Source: Salinarimonas ramus (lineage in GTDB: Bacteria; Pseudomonadota; Alphaproteobacteria; Rhizobiales; Beijerinckiaceae). Taken from it: a stretch of DNA of 64,000 bases. The position numbers were made by a program, and so were the translations under genes. The notes beneath the pieces are model-generated. The model was not told the DNA's origin. It made no database searches and saw only the letters and a list, made by a program, of their open reading frames with translations. Below, one piece after another: positions 15,852-24,243 of this stretch (the first letter of the stretch is position 1; each line of letters opens with the position of its first letter). The stretch lies in NCBI RefSeq assembly GCF_014645695.1, contig NZ_BMMF01000006.1, positions 9,322 to 73,321 of the forward strand, given 5' to 3'.

Positions 15852-17156
15852 GTGCCCGCTCTCGCCGATCTCTCGAACGCCGATCTGGCCGGCCTCGCGG
15901 CCGACCTCGCCCGCGACGTGGAGGCCTTCCGTGCGCGCGGCTTGAAGCTCGACATGACGCGCGGCAAGCCCGCGCCCGAGCAGCTCGATCTCGCCAACGC
16001 GATGCTGACGCTGCCGGGCAACGGCGACTTCCATACACAGGCCGGCGAGGACGCGCGCAATTACGGCGGCCTGCAGGGCATCGCCGAGGCGCGCAGCCTC
16101 TTCGCCGGCATGGTCGGCGCGCCGGCGGACCAGGTGGTCGTCGGCGAGAACGCCTCGCTCGCACTGATGCACGATTGCCTCGTCTGGGCGCTGATCAAGG
16201 GCGTACCGGGCAGCGTCCGGCCGTGGGGGCAGGAGCCCGGCGGCATCGCCTTCCTGTGCCCGGTGCCGGGCTACGACCGCCACTTCGCCATCACCGAAGG
16301 CTACGGCGTGCGCATGATCCCCGTGCCGCTCACCGGCGAGGGGCCGGACCTCGACGCGGTGCGCGAGGCCGTGAAGGATCCCGCCGTCAAGGGCATGTGG
16401 TGCGTGCCGAAATATGCGAACCCCACCGGCGAGACCTACGCGCCGCACGTGGTGGAGGCGCTGGCCGCCATGGAAACGGCGGCGCCGGACTTCCGGCTGT
16501 TCTGGGACAACGCCTACGCCGTCCACGACCTCGAGGAGGAGGGCGACGCGCTCGCCAACGTCCTCGACGCCTGCGCGGCGGCGGGCAACCCTGACCGCGC
16601 CTTCGTCTTCGCCTCGACCTCGAAGGTGACCTTCGCCGGCGCCGGCCTCTCCTTCTTCGGCTCCTCGCCGGCGAACGTGAAATGGTACCTCGCCAATGCG
16701 GGGCTGCGCACAATCGGCCCCGACAAGCTCAACCAGCTGCGCCACGTGCGTTTCTTTCGCGACGAGACGGGGCTCGCCGTGCATATGGGCAAGCACAGGG
16801 CCCTGCTCGCACCCAAGTTCGCCGCCGTCGAGGAGGCCCTCACGGCGCGGCTCTCGGGCACCGGCGCCGCGCGCTGGGCGCGCCCGCGGGGCGGCTACTT
16901 CGTCTCGGTGGACGTGCGCGCGGGCACGGCGCGCAAGGTCGTCGCGCTGGCGCGGGAGCTCGGCATCGCCATGACGCCCGCCGGCGCGACCTGGCCCGGC
17001 GGCGCGGACCCGAAGGACGAGAACCTGCGCATCGCCCCGAGCTTCCCCTCTCTGGCGGACGTGAGGGCGGCCGCCGAGGGCATCGCGCTCGCGATCCTCG
17101 CCTGCGCCGTGGAGGCGGAGCAGCAGGCGCGGGGGGAGGGGCCGGCGCGGGCGTGA
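15852..17156 (+). CDS. PLP-dependent class I aminotransferase (aspartate aminotransferase-like)
   Basis: The 434-residue product matches the MocR-like/AspT aminotransferase branch (Pfam PF12897 type): LDMTRGKPAPEQLDLAN near the N-terminus, YANPTGETY, FWDNAYAVHDL, and the PLP lysine in FASTSKVTFAGAG. I start it at the GTG at 15852 because GGAGG lies seven bases upstream and the family begins there. The frame is open further upstream, but that part is arginine/proline-rich and unlike the family. Known members transaminate aspartate with 2-oxoglutarate. Confidence 0.85.
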   Translation: MPALADLSNADLAGLAADLARDVEAFRARGLKLDMTRGKPAPEQLDLANAMLTLPGNGDFHTQAGEDARNYGGLQGIAEARSLFAGMVGAPADQVVVGENASLALMHDCLVWALIKGVPGSVRPWGQEPGGIAFLCPVPGYDRHFAITEGYGVRMIPVPLTGEGPDLDAVREAVKDPAVKGMWCVPKYANPTGETYAPHVVEALAAMETAAPDFRLFWDNAYAVHDLEEEGDALANVLDACAAAGNPDRAFVFASTSKVTFAGAGLSFFGSSPANVKWYLANAGLRTIGPDKLNQLRHVRFFRDETGLAVHMGKHRALLAPKFAAVEEALTARLSGTGAARWARPRGGYFVSVDVRAGTARKVVALARELGIAMTPAGATWPGGADPKDENLRIAPSFPSLADVRAAAEGIALAILACAVEAEQQARGEGPARA

Positions 17157-17263
17157 GGCGAGCCTCGCGCGAAGCGCGGCCGTAAGCCGGCTTCCGCCAT
17201 ATTTTGGCCGAAGGGCGGCCCTGTGGTACGGGGACCTTCCCGCACCGATCGGTATCGCCATCC

Positions 17264-18181
17264 ATGCAGCTCACTCGTGACACCCGCGCGCCGTTTCTCG
17301 CGCTCGCTCTCCTCGCGCTCGGCGTCGTGACCGCGCTCGCGACGCTCGTCGGCGGGGCCTCGCCCGCGCGGGCGCAGAGCGCGACCGAGATCGTCGTGCG
17401 CCTCAACCAGCTCGAGGAGGAGGTGCGCCGCCTCTCCGGCCAGGTGGAGGAGCTCACCTTCCAGAACCGCCAGCTGCGCGAGCAGCTGCAGCGCTTCCAG
17501 GAGGACGTCGATTTCCGCTTCCAGGAGATGGGCGGGCCCGGCTCGTCCCTGCCCCCCGCCGCATCGCCGACGCCGCAGCAGCGTTCGGACGTGTTCGACC
17601 CCTCCGCGAGCCCCGCGGCACCCGGCGCGCCGCAGCCGCTGGGCACGACGACGCCCTCGACGCCGCTGGGCGCCGCCGACGCTCCCCCGCCGGAAGGCGG
17701 GGGCGCACCCCTCGATATCGCCGCGATCCTGCGCGGCGAGGCGCCGCTGCCGAGCGTCGAGCGCTCCGGCCCGTCCATCGCCGCCACCGGCTCGGAGGAC
17801 CCGCGCTTCGACTACGATTCGGCCTACGCCTACCTGCTGCAGCGCCAATACGAGCGCGCGGAGATGGGCTTTCGGCAATATCTCCAGTCCCATCCGCGCG
17901 ACGCGCTGGTGCCGGACGCGACCTTCTGGCTCGGCGAGACCTATGCCCAGCGCGGCCGCCATCGCGAGGCGGCGGAGCAGTTCCTCAAGGTCTCGACGGA
18001 GTTCGAGACCTCGCCCAAGGCGCCCGACGCCATGCTCAAGCTCGGCACCTCGCTCATCGAGCTCGGCGCCCGCGAGCAGGCCTGCGCCACCTTCGCCGAG
18101 CTGACGCGCCGCTACGACGACGCCTCCGCGCCCGTGCGCGAAGCGGTCGAGCGCGAGCGCCGCCGCGCCTCCTGCGGCTGA
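17264..18181 (+). CDS. cpoB: Cell division coordinator CpoB (YbgF)
   Basis: The 305-residue periplasmic protein has a signal peptide through SPARAQ. A coiled coil follows (about residues 40-90, heptads such as LNQLEEEVRRLSGQVEELT), then a Pro/Ala-rich linker, then C-terminal TPR-like repeats with FDYDSAYAYLLQRQYERAEM. This is the YbgF/CpoB layout; the protein links the Tol-Pal machine to peptidoglycan synthesis at septation. It precedes tilS by 15 bases, as in most Rhizobiales. However, no tol or pal gene lies upstream here; a pal gene is found 33 kb away at 51366. Confidence 0.9.
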   Translation: MQLTRDTRAPFLALALLALGVVTALATLVGGASPARAQSATEIVVRLNQLEEEVRRLSGQVEELTFQNRQLREQLQRFQEDVDFRFQEMGGPGSSLPPAASPTPQQRSDVFDPSASPAAPGAPQPLGTTTPSTPLGAADAPPPEGGGAPLDIAAILRGEAPLPSVERSGPSIAATGSEDPRFDYDSAYAYLLQRQYERAEMGFRQYLQSHPRDALVPDATFWLGETYAQRGRHREAAEQFLKVSTEFETSPKAPDAMLKLGTSLIELGAREQACATFAELTRRYDDASAPVREAVERERRRASCG

Positions 18182-18196
18182 CGCCGCGCGCCCCGC

Positions 18197-19255
18197 ATGG
18201 CCGTAAAGGAGATGGCCGCGAAGGAAATGGCCGCGACGGACGCCGACCCCCTCGTCGACGACGAGGCGCGGGCGCGCCTGGCGCCGCTCTTCCACGAATT
18301 CCAGGATCGTGGCCTTATCCTCGCCGTCTCCGGCGGGCCCGATTCCGTCGCTCTGATGCGGCTCGCCGCGCCGGTCGCGCGCGAGATCGGCACGGCCGTT
18401 GCCGTCGTCACGATCGATCACGCGCTGCGCCCCGGCTCCGCCGAGGAGGCGCGCCGGGTCGGCGAATGGGCGCGCGAGGCCGGGCTTCCCCACGAGATCC
18501 GGACCTGGGACGGCGAGAAGCCCGCGAGCGGCATCCAGGACGCGGCGCGCGCCGCGCGCTACGCGCTCCTCGCCGAGGCCGCTCGCGCGGCGGGGGCCGG
18601 CGCCGTTCTAACCGCGCACCATCGGGACGACCAAGCCGAGACCGTGCTGATTCGCCTGTGCGCCGGATCGGGCCCCGGCGGGCTCGCGGGCATGCGGGCG
18701 CGGGCGGATCTCGACGGGCTGGTGCTGGCGCGGCCCTTCCTCGACCTGCCGAAGGCGCGGCTCGTCGCGACCTGCCAGACGCACGGCTGGGGCTTCGTCG
18801 AGGACCCCTCGAACGCGGCCGAGCGCTTCGCCCGCGCCCGGCTGCGCCGTGTCGCGCCGCTCCTCGCTGAGGAGGGGCTCGGCCCCGAGCGCCTGGCGCG
18901 CCTCGCGGCGCGCGCGGCGCGGGCGGAGGACGCGCTCGATGCCGTCGCCGAGGCGGCCTTCCGGCGGCTCGTGCTCGCCGAGACGCCGCTCGCCCTCGAC
19001 GCCCGCGGCCTCCTGGCCGAGCCGGAGGAGATTGCGCTGAGGGTCCTGGCGTGCGCCGTGCGCCACGTCGGCGCGCGCGAGGGCTACGAGCGGCTCTCGC
19101 GGCTCGAAGACTTCTGGAGCCGCCTCGCCTCGGCGATCGCGACCGATGCGTCGTTCCGCGAGACGTTCGGCGGCGCGCTCGTCACGCTCGCCGCCGGGCG
19201 GCTCGTGCTGGAGCCGGAGCCACCGCGGCGCGCGCGGCATCGCGCACGCTCGTGA
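18197..19255 (+). CDS. tilS: tRNA(Ile)-lysidine synthase TilS
   Basis: The 352-residue protein carries the PP-loop SGGPDS (residues 45-50), TIDHALRPGS, TAHHRDDQAET, and the downstream VEDPSN motif. It converts C34 of the CAU-anticodon tRNA-Ile to lysidine, so that AUA is read as isoleucine. The usual N-type ATPase domain is complete and the C-terminal part is short. The start region contains a 15-bp tandem repeat encoding KEMAAKEMAA, so the ATG could also be at residue 6 or 11. ftsH, the normal downstream neighbour, is absent; prmA follows instead. Confidence 0.92.
   Translation: MAVKEMAAKEMAATDADPLVDDEARARLAPLFHEFQDRGLILAVSGGPDSVALMRLAAPVAREIGTAVAVVTIDHALRPGSAEEARRVGEWAREAGLPHEIRTWDGEKPASGIQDAARAARYALLAEAARAAGAGAVLTAHHRDDQAETVLIRLCAGSGPGGLAGMRARADLDGLVLARPFLDLPKARLVATCQTHGWGFVEDPSNAAERFARARLRRVAPLLAEEGLGPERLARLAARAARAEDALDAVAEAAFRRLVLAETPLALDARGLLAEPEEIALRVLACAVRHVGAREGYERLSRLEDFWSRLASAIATDASFRETFGGALVTLAAGRLVLEPEPPRRARHRARS
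18206..18235. repeat. 15-bp tandem duplication at the tilS 5' end
   Basis: AAGGAGATGGCCGCG (18206-18220) is followed directly by AAGGAAATGGCCGCG (18221-18235), 14 of 15 bases identical. Each copy contains a Shine-Dalgarno-like AAGGA and an ATG in frame. Confidence 0.8.
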
Positions 19256-19275
19256 GACGCACGCTCGTGAGACGC
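19246..19275. repeat. 15-bp perfect tandem repeat over the tilS stop
   Basis: ACGCTCGTGAGACGC occurs twice back to back (19246-19260, 19261-19275). The first copy contains the tilS stop codon TGA (19253-19255); a one-unit slip would not change the protein. Confidence 0.85.
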
Positions 19276-19320
19276 ACCCGCCCGCTTTGCGAAGCGCGAG
19301 GACGGTGCTAGAGCCTCGCC

Positions 19321-20241
19321 ATGCTCGAAGGCCTGCACCCCAACCGCCCGACCCACGTCATGCGCCTCGCCACCAGCGAGCGCGCGGCACGCGCCACGAC
19401 CGACGTCATCGGGGAGATGTTCGACCCCGCCGAGACGGCGGTCGCCGCCTTCGAGGCGGAGGACGGCAAGACCTGGCTGCTGGAGGCGTATTTCGCCTCG
19501 CCGCCGGACGAGGACGCCGTTCGCGCCATGATCCGCCCCGTCATCGGCGAGGAGGCGGATCGCGCATTGTTCGAGGCGATCGCGCAGAAGGACTGGGTCG
19601 CGGCCTCGCTCGAGGGCTTGAAGCCCGTGCGGGCCGGGCGCTTCCTCGTGCACGGCTCGCACGATCGTCATACGCGTGCGCCCAACGATCTCGCCATCGA
19701 GATCGAGGCGGCGCTCGCCTTCGGGACGGGGCATCACGGCACGACGCGCGGCTGCCTGCTCGCGCTCGTCGACGAGACGAAGCGGCGCCGGCCCATGCGC
19801 GTCCTCGACGTCGGCACGGGCACGGGCATCCTCGCCTTCGCGGCGGCGAAGGGCACGAAGCGCAAGGTGGTGGCCGGCGATATCGATCCGGTCGCCGTCG
19901 CGGTGGCGCGCGACAACGCGCGGGCGAACGGCGTGGCGCCCTGGCTCGATCTCTATGTCGGGCCGGGCATCCGGGCGGCGCAGGCGGCGCGCACCCGGCA
20001 TTTCGATCTCGTCTTCGCCAACATCCTGGCGAAGCCGCTGCGGCGCCTCGCGCCCGATCTCGCGCGGGTGACGGCGCCCGGCGGGACGCTCGTCCTCTCG
20101 GGGCTGCTCGCCAGCGACGTGCCCGGCGTCCTCTCGGCCTACCGCGCGCAGGGCTTCGCCCTGGCGAAGCGGCGCGATCTCGAGGGCTGGGCCGCGCTCA
20201 CCCTCGAGCGGGGCGGCGCGGCCGCACGGCCGCTTCGCTGA
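19321..20241 (+). CDS. prmA: Ribosomal protein L11 methyltransferase PrmA
   Basis: The 306-residue product has a degenerate N-terminal substrate-recognition domain and a class I SAM methyltransferase domain with VLDVGTGTGILAFAAA (motif I) and FANILAKPL (the PrmA-specific motif IV). The linker contains ALAFGTGHHGTTRGCL, diagnostic of PrmA. It trimethylates several sites on L11. It is separated from tilS by 65 bases that include a tandem repeat. It converges on a small minus-strand gene, with a hairpin between. Confidence 0.93.
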   Translation: MLEGLHPNRPTHVMRLATSERAARATTDVIGEMFDPAETAVAAFEAEDGKTWLLEAYFASPPDEDAVRAMIRPVIGEEADRALFEAIAQKDWVAASLEGLKPVRAGRFLVHGSHDRHTRAPNDLAIEIEAALAFGTGHHGTTRGCLLALVDETKRRRPMRVLDVGTGTGILAFAAAKGTKRKVVAGDIDPVAVAVARDNARANGVAPWLDLYVGPGIRAAQAARTRHFDLVFANILAKPLRRLAPDLARVTAPGGTLVLSGLLASDVPGVLSAYRAQGFALAKRRDLEGWAALTLERGGAAARPLR

Positions 20242-20248
20242 TCCGACA

Positions 20249-20270
20249 CGTGCGCTTTGATCGGCGCACG
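20249..20270. terminator. Hairpin between convergent genes
   Basis: CGTGCGC (20249-20255) and GCGCACG (20264-20270) form a 7-bp stem with loop TTTGATCG, between the stops of prmA and the convergent small gene. It could act in both directions, but there is no clear T run. Confidence 0.4.
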
Positions 20271-20280
20271 CGAAATGCGC

Positions 20281-20517
20281 TCAGCGCACGAAAGGCAGGC
20301 GCGCGTCGTCGGAGAGGGAGACCTTGCGCACGCCCTCGTTCTCCATGCGCGCCTCGAGATGCGGCGCGTAGAGGCGAAGCTCGCGACGCACGCGCTCGAG
20401 CTGGGCCTCCTGCATGCGGCGCAGGACGCGGGTGAAGAGGCCCGGACGAGGGGTTTCGGTTGCGGCGGTGCCGGCGTTGCGCGCGGCGGAGCCGAAGGTG
20501 TCGAGGGCATAGGCCAT
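20281..20517 (-). CDS. Small basic protein of unknown function
   Basis: The 78-residue product is charged and probably helical (LFTRVLRRMQEAQLERVRREL, then LYAPHLEARMENEG), with no signal or membrane segment. AGGAG lies eight bases before the ATG at 20517, which supports it as a real gene. Its size and arginine-rich helix recall DUF1127-like small proteins of alphaproteobacteria, without a firm match. The 239-bp gap upstream, shared with the aminopeptidase gene, holds no other frame I trust. Confidence 0.6.
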   Translation of the reverse strand: MAYALDTFGSAARNAGTAATETPRPGLFTRVLRRMQEAQLERVRRELRLYAPHLEARMENEGVRKVSLSDDARLPFVR

Positions 20518-20756
20518 GGGACGATCTCCTGGTCGGTTGGATCTCGGCTGTCGGTGTGGCCCGAGCGTTTCCGTTGTTGCAGCGCAATCTAGGTCAGTAC
20601 CCCTGTCCTAGCTACGCCGTAGGCGCCGGAGCGGATATGCATGACGCGCAGGGCTCGGCGTCCGATCGGCCGAAGGCGTACGCATGGTGCATAGCGCGTG
20701 AGCAGCACCGTGCCGCGCCGTTGCGCAGTGCCGCTCTTTTCGCGTACCTCTTCGCC

Positions 20757-22571
20757 ATGAGCCGCTTCCAGACCTTCGACGACCGCGCCGATCCCGCCCG
20801 CACCGCACCGCGCATCGCGGCGCTCCGCGCCGAGCTGGCGCGGCGCGGCGTGCAGGGCTTCGTCGTGCCCCGCTCGGACGAGCATCAATCCGAATACGTC
20901 CCGCCCTGCGACGAGCGTCTCGCCTGGCTCACCGGCTTCACCGGCTCGGCCGGGACGGCCGTGATCCTCGCCGATCGCGCCGCGCTGTTCGTGGACGGAC
21001 GCTACACGCTCCAGGCGCCCTCGCAGACCGACACGGGCGTGATCACCGTCGTGAATTCCGGCGAGACGTCGCCCGCGCGCTGGGTCGAGGCGAACCTCGC
21101 CGAGGGCGCGGCGCTGGCCTACGACCCGTGGCTCCACACGGCGGGGGAGGTGGCGCGGCTCGAGGCCGCCGCGAAGGCCGCGGGCGGGCGGCTCGTCGCG
21201 CTCTCCCCGAACCCGATCGACGCCATCTGGGAGGATCGCCCGGCGCGCCCGAAGGCGCCCGTGCGCCCGCACCCGGAAGAGCTCGCCGGCCTCTCGCGCT
21301 CCGAGAAGCTCGCGCGCCTGCGCGAGACCCTCGCCGCCGAGAAGCTCGACGCCCTCGTCGTGTCCGACCCGCATGCGCTCGCCTGGCTGTTCAACCTGCG
21401 CGGCGGCGACGTGGCGCACACGCCTCTCCCGCTCGGCTACGCTCTCCTGCCGCGCGAGGGGACCGCGACGCTCTTCCTCGATCCCGCCAAGGTGACGAAC
21501 GAGACCGGCGACGCCGTGGGCGCGCTCGCGACCTTCCGCGCGCCGGACGCGCTCGCCCCCGCCCTCGCCGACCTCGCCGCGCGCGGCGGCAAGATCCGCC
21601 TCGACCGCGACACGGCGGCGAAGGCGTTGTCCGACGTGGTGCGCGAGGCGGGCGCCGAGCCGGACGTGGGCGCCGATCCGATCGCGCGCATGAAGGCGGT
21701 CAAGACGCCCGCCGAGATCGATGGCGCCCGCGCGGCGCACGTGCGCGACGGCGCGGCCTTCGCGCGCTTCCTCGCCTGGTTCGAGGACCATGCGCCCGGC
21801 GGGCTCACCGAGATCGACGTGGTGGAGCGCCTGGAGGCCTACCGCGCCGAGACCGGCGCGCTGGAGGACGTCTCGTTCCCAACCATCGCCGGCGCCGGAC
21901 CCAACGGCGCCATCGTGCACTACCGCGTCACCGCGGCCTCGAACCGGGCGCTCGCCACGGGCGAGCTGTTCCTCATCGATTCGGGCGCGCAATATCGCGA
22001 CGGCACCACGGACATCACCCGCACGCTGCCGGTGGGCGAGCCCACCGACGAGATGCGTGATCGCTACACGCGGGTGCTGAAGGGCCACCTCGCCATCTCC
22101 CGCGCGGTGTTTCCCAAGGGCGCGACGGGCGCGCAGATCGACGGCTTCGCCCGCGCGCCGCTCTGGCAAGCGGGGCTCGACTACGACCACGGCACGGGCC
22201 ACGGCGTCGGCAGCTTCCTCTCCGTGCACGAGGGGCCGCAGCGCATCGCCAAGACCGGCACGACGCCGCTCGAGCCGGGCATGATCCTCTCCAACGAGCC
22301 CGGCTACTACAAGACCGGCGCCTACGGCATCCGCATCGAGAACCTGATCCTCGTCGAGGCACGCGAGATCGCGGGCGGGGAGCGGGAGATGCGCGGCTTC
22401 GAGACGCTGACGCTCGCGCCCTACGCGCGGGCGCTGATCGCGCCGGCGCTGCTCGATGCCGACGAGATCGCCTTCGTCGACGCCTATCACGCGCGCGTGC
22501 TGGAGACGCTCGGCCCGCTGGTGGACGAGGCGACGCGGGACTGGCTCGCGGGCGCCTGCGCCCCGCTCTGA
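20757..22571 (+). CDS. Aminopeptidase P family (Xaa-Pro aminopeptidase)
   Basis: The 604-residue protein has two creatinase-like N-terminal domains and a C-terminal pita-bread metallopeptidase domain. Dinuclear metal ligands are visible: two Asp in FLIDSGAQYRDGTTDITR, His in GHGVGSFLSVHEGP, Glu in LSNEPGYY and Glu in IRIENL. This three-domain form (about 600 residues) removes N-terminal residues preceding proline. I use the ATG at 20757 (MSRFQTF) because the upstream open frame is not family-like; no good ribosome site is visible. Confidence 0.92.
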   Translation: MSRFQTFDDRADPARTAPRIAALRAELARRGVQGFVVPRSDEHQSEYVPPCDERLAWLTGFTGSAGTAVILADRAALFVDGRYTLQAPSQTDTGVITVVNSGETSPARWVEANLAEGAALAYDPWLHTAGEVARLEAAAKAAGGRLVALSPNPIDAIWEDRPARPKAPVRPHPEELAGLSRSEKLARLRETLAAEKLDALVVSDPHALAWLFNLRGGDVAHTPLPLGYALLPREGTATLFLDPAKVTNETGDAVGALATFRAPDALAPALADLAARGGKIRLDRDTAAKALSDVVREAGAEPDVGADPIARMKAVKTPAEIDGARAAHVRDGAAFARFLAWFEDHAPGGLTEIDVVERLEAYRAETGALEDVSFPTIAGAGPNGAIVHYRVTAASNRALATGELFLIDSGAQYRDGTTDITRTLPVGEPTDEMRDRYTRVLKGHLAISRAVFPKGATGAQIDGFARAPLWQAGLDYDHGTGHGVGSFLSVHEGPQRIAKTGTTPLEPGMILSNEPGYYKTGAYGIRIENLILVEAREIAGGEREMRGFETLTLAPYARALIAPALLDADEIAFVDAYHARVLETLGPLVDEATRDWLAGACAPL

Positions 22572-22686
22572 CGCAGCGTTCGCCGAGGCCGCATCCGGTG
22601 CGGCTTGCGGCTGACCGGCTTCGCGCGCCGCCCGCTTGCCGGCGCGCGGCGGCTCTGGTTCAAGGGCGGGGCGAAGGGAGCCCCGC

Positions 22687-23844
22687 ATGTCCGATCAGCG
22701 TTCCGTCTCGAAGCGCAGCCTCGCCGTCCAGGCCATGGGCCATATCGATTCCGTGACGAAGGCGGTGGTGCCGCCGATCCACGTGGCCACGACCTTCGTG
22801 CGCGACGAGGACAACGCCTATTCCTCCGGCTACGTCTACGGCCGTCCGGACAACGCCACCATCCGCGAGGCGGAGGAGGTGATCGCCATGCTGGAGGAGG
22901 CCGCCGCGGGCGCGCTCCTCTTCGGCTCGGGCATGGCGGCGGCGACGACCGTCTTCCGCGCCCTCGATCCCGGCGATCACGTGGTCGCGCCCAAGGTGAT
23001 GTATTGGGCGCTGCGCCAGTGGTTGATGACGGAGGGCGTTCGCGCCGGCCTCGACGTGACCCTCGTCGAGACCTCCGATCTCGAGGAACTGCGCGCGGCC
23101 GTCCGCCCCGGCGAGACGAAGCTCGTCTGGATCGAGACGCCGGCGAACCCGCTCTGGACGCTCACCGACATCGCCGCAGTGGCGCAGATCGCGCATGCGG
23201 CGGGCGCGCGGCTCGCGGTCGATTCGACCTGCGCCTCGCCCTACCACACGCGCCCCCTCGCGCTCGGCGCGGATGTCGTGATGCATGCGGCGACGAAGAT
23301 CCTCAACGGGCATTCGGACGTGGTGGCGGGCGTGCTCGCGGGGCGGGAGAACGACGCCTTCTGGCAGCGCCTCGCGACGATCCGCAAGGGCGGCGGGGCG
23401 ATCCTCGGGCCGTTCGAGGCCTATCTGCTGATGCGCGGCATGCGCACCTTCCATTTGCGCGCCGCGGCGATGGCGGCCTCCGCCATGACGCTCGCCGAGC
23501 GTTTCGCCGCGCATCCGCACGTGGCCGAGGTGCTCTATCCGGGGCTCGCGAGCCATCCCGGCCACGACATCGCCCGGCGGCAGATGGAGAACGGCTTCGG
23601 CTACATGCTCTCGATCCGCGCCGCCGGCGGCGAGGCGGCGGCGATCGCCACCGCGGCGAAGGTCGCGCTGTGGACGCGGGCGACGTCGCTGGGCGGCGTC
23701 GAGAGCCTGATCGAGCACCGCGCCTCCATCGAGGGTCCGGACACGCCCTGCCCGCCGGACCTGCTGCGCCTGTCGGTGGGCTGCGAGGACGTCGAGGATC
23801 TCTTCGCCGATCTCGACGCGGCTTTGCGCGCGGCGCACGGCTGA
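22687..23844 (+). CDS. Cys/Met metabolism PLP-dependent enzyme
   Basis: This 385-residue protein belongs to the cystathionine gamma-synthase/beta-lyase/methionine gamma-lyase family. It has the VYGRPDNATI and GSGMAAATTVF segments, WIETPANPLWTL, VDSTCASPYHTRPLALGAD, and the PLP lysine in HAATKILNGHSDV. The exact reaction cannot be fixed from sequence; transsulfuration enzymes of this family are often mis-assigned. GGGAG lies eight bases before the ATG at 22687. It is preceded by the aminopeptidase P gene but separated by 115 bases. Confidence 0.85.
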   Translation: MSDQRSVSKRSLAVQAMGHIDSVTKAVVPPIHVATTFVRDEDNAYSSGYVYGRPDNATIREAEEVIAMLEEAAAGALLFGSGMAAATTVFRALDPGDHVVAPKVMYWALRQWLMTEGVRAGLDVTLVETSDLEELRAAVRPGETKLVWIETPANPLWTLTDIAAVAQIAHAAGARLAVDSTCASPYHTRPLALGADVVMHAATKILNGHSDVVAGVLAGRENDAFWQRLATIRKGGGAILGPFEAYLLMRGMRTFHLRAAAMAASAMTLAERFAAHPHVAEVLYPGLASHPGHDIARRQMENGFGYMLSIRAAGGEAAAIATAAKVALWTRATSLGGVESLIEHRASIEGPDTPCPPDLLRLSVGCEDVEDLFADLDAALRAAHG

Positions 23845-23865
23845 TCGTCACTCACTGCTCGACGC

Positions 23866-23894
23866 AAAAAGAAAGAGGCGGCTCTCGCCGCCTC
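23866..23894 (-). terminator. Intrinsic terminator (minus strand)
   Basis: GAGGCGGC (23875-23882) and GCCGCCTC (23887-23894) form an 8-bp stem with a 4-base loop. On the minus strand the stem is followed by TTTCTTTTTGCG, a proper U tract. It terminates the short gene at 23989-24132. Confidence 0.8.
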
Positions 23895-23930
23895 CCAGAC
23901 AGTCAACCGCTTCGATGTCCGCTCACCGTG

Positions 23931-23970
23931 CCGTCGAAGCCGGCAGCCACGGCCGTCGAAGCCGGCAGCC
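23931..23970. repeat. 18-bp direct repeat, period 22
   Basis: The 18-mer CCGTCGAAGCCGGCAGCC occurs at 23931-23948 and 23953-23970. It lies between the small membrane protein's stop and its terminator, so it would be in the 3' untranslated region. Confidence 0.75.
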
Positions 23971-23988
23971 TCGCTCGAGGCGTGAACC

Positions 23989-24132
23989 TCAAGGCATGAA
24001 CGCGGCGAGGCTGAGCTCCGGCCCGGGCATGGCGAGCAGCGCGGCGACGGCGCCGAGCCCCACGGCCGCGAACACGAAGGACAGGCTCACGATCGGCATC
24101 AGATCGCGGTTGGGGAGTCTGAAGAAGTGCAT
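23989..24132 (-). CDS. 47-residue single-helix membrane protein
   Basis: The minus strand encodes a 47-residue protein starting MHFFRLPNRDLMPIVSL, with one hydrophobic helix (about residues 12-36, SFVFAAVGLGAVAALLAM) and a short tail. GGAGG is six bases before the ATG at 24132, and a U-tract terminator lies about 95 bases after the stop. Together these make a complete small transcription unit. The size, the basic N-terminus before the helix and the FFRLPNRD start recall small respiratory or stress-associated membrane peptides. No family is assigned. Confidence 0.65.
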   Translation of the reverse strand: MHFFRLPNRDLMPIVSLSFVFAAVGLGAVAALLAMPGPELSLAAFMP

Positions 24133-24243
24133 GAGGTCCCTCCATGAACGGCGGATGAACAACGCACCTGACCTGCTGCGGTTCCATCGTCATGCAAGTT
24201 CGGGTCCAATCCGGTTCCGAAAAACGGAATCGTTCCGCGTCAC

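Noticed and set aside
20589-22688. 699-codon minus-strand frame
   Set aside because: Antisense of aminopeptidase P; low-complexity Arg/Gly/Glu sequence without motifs.
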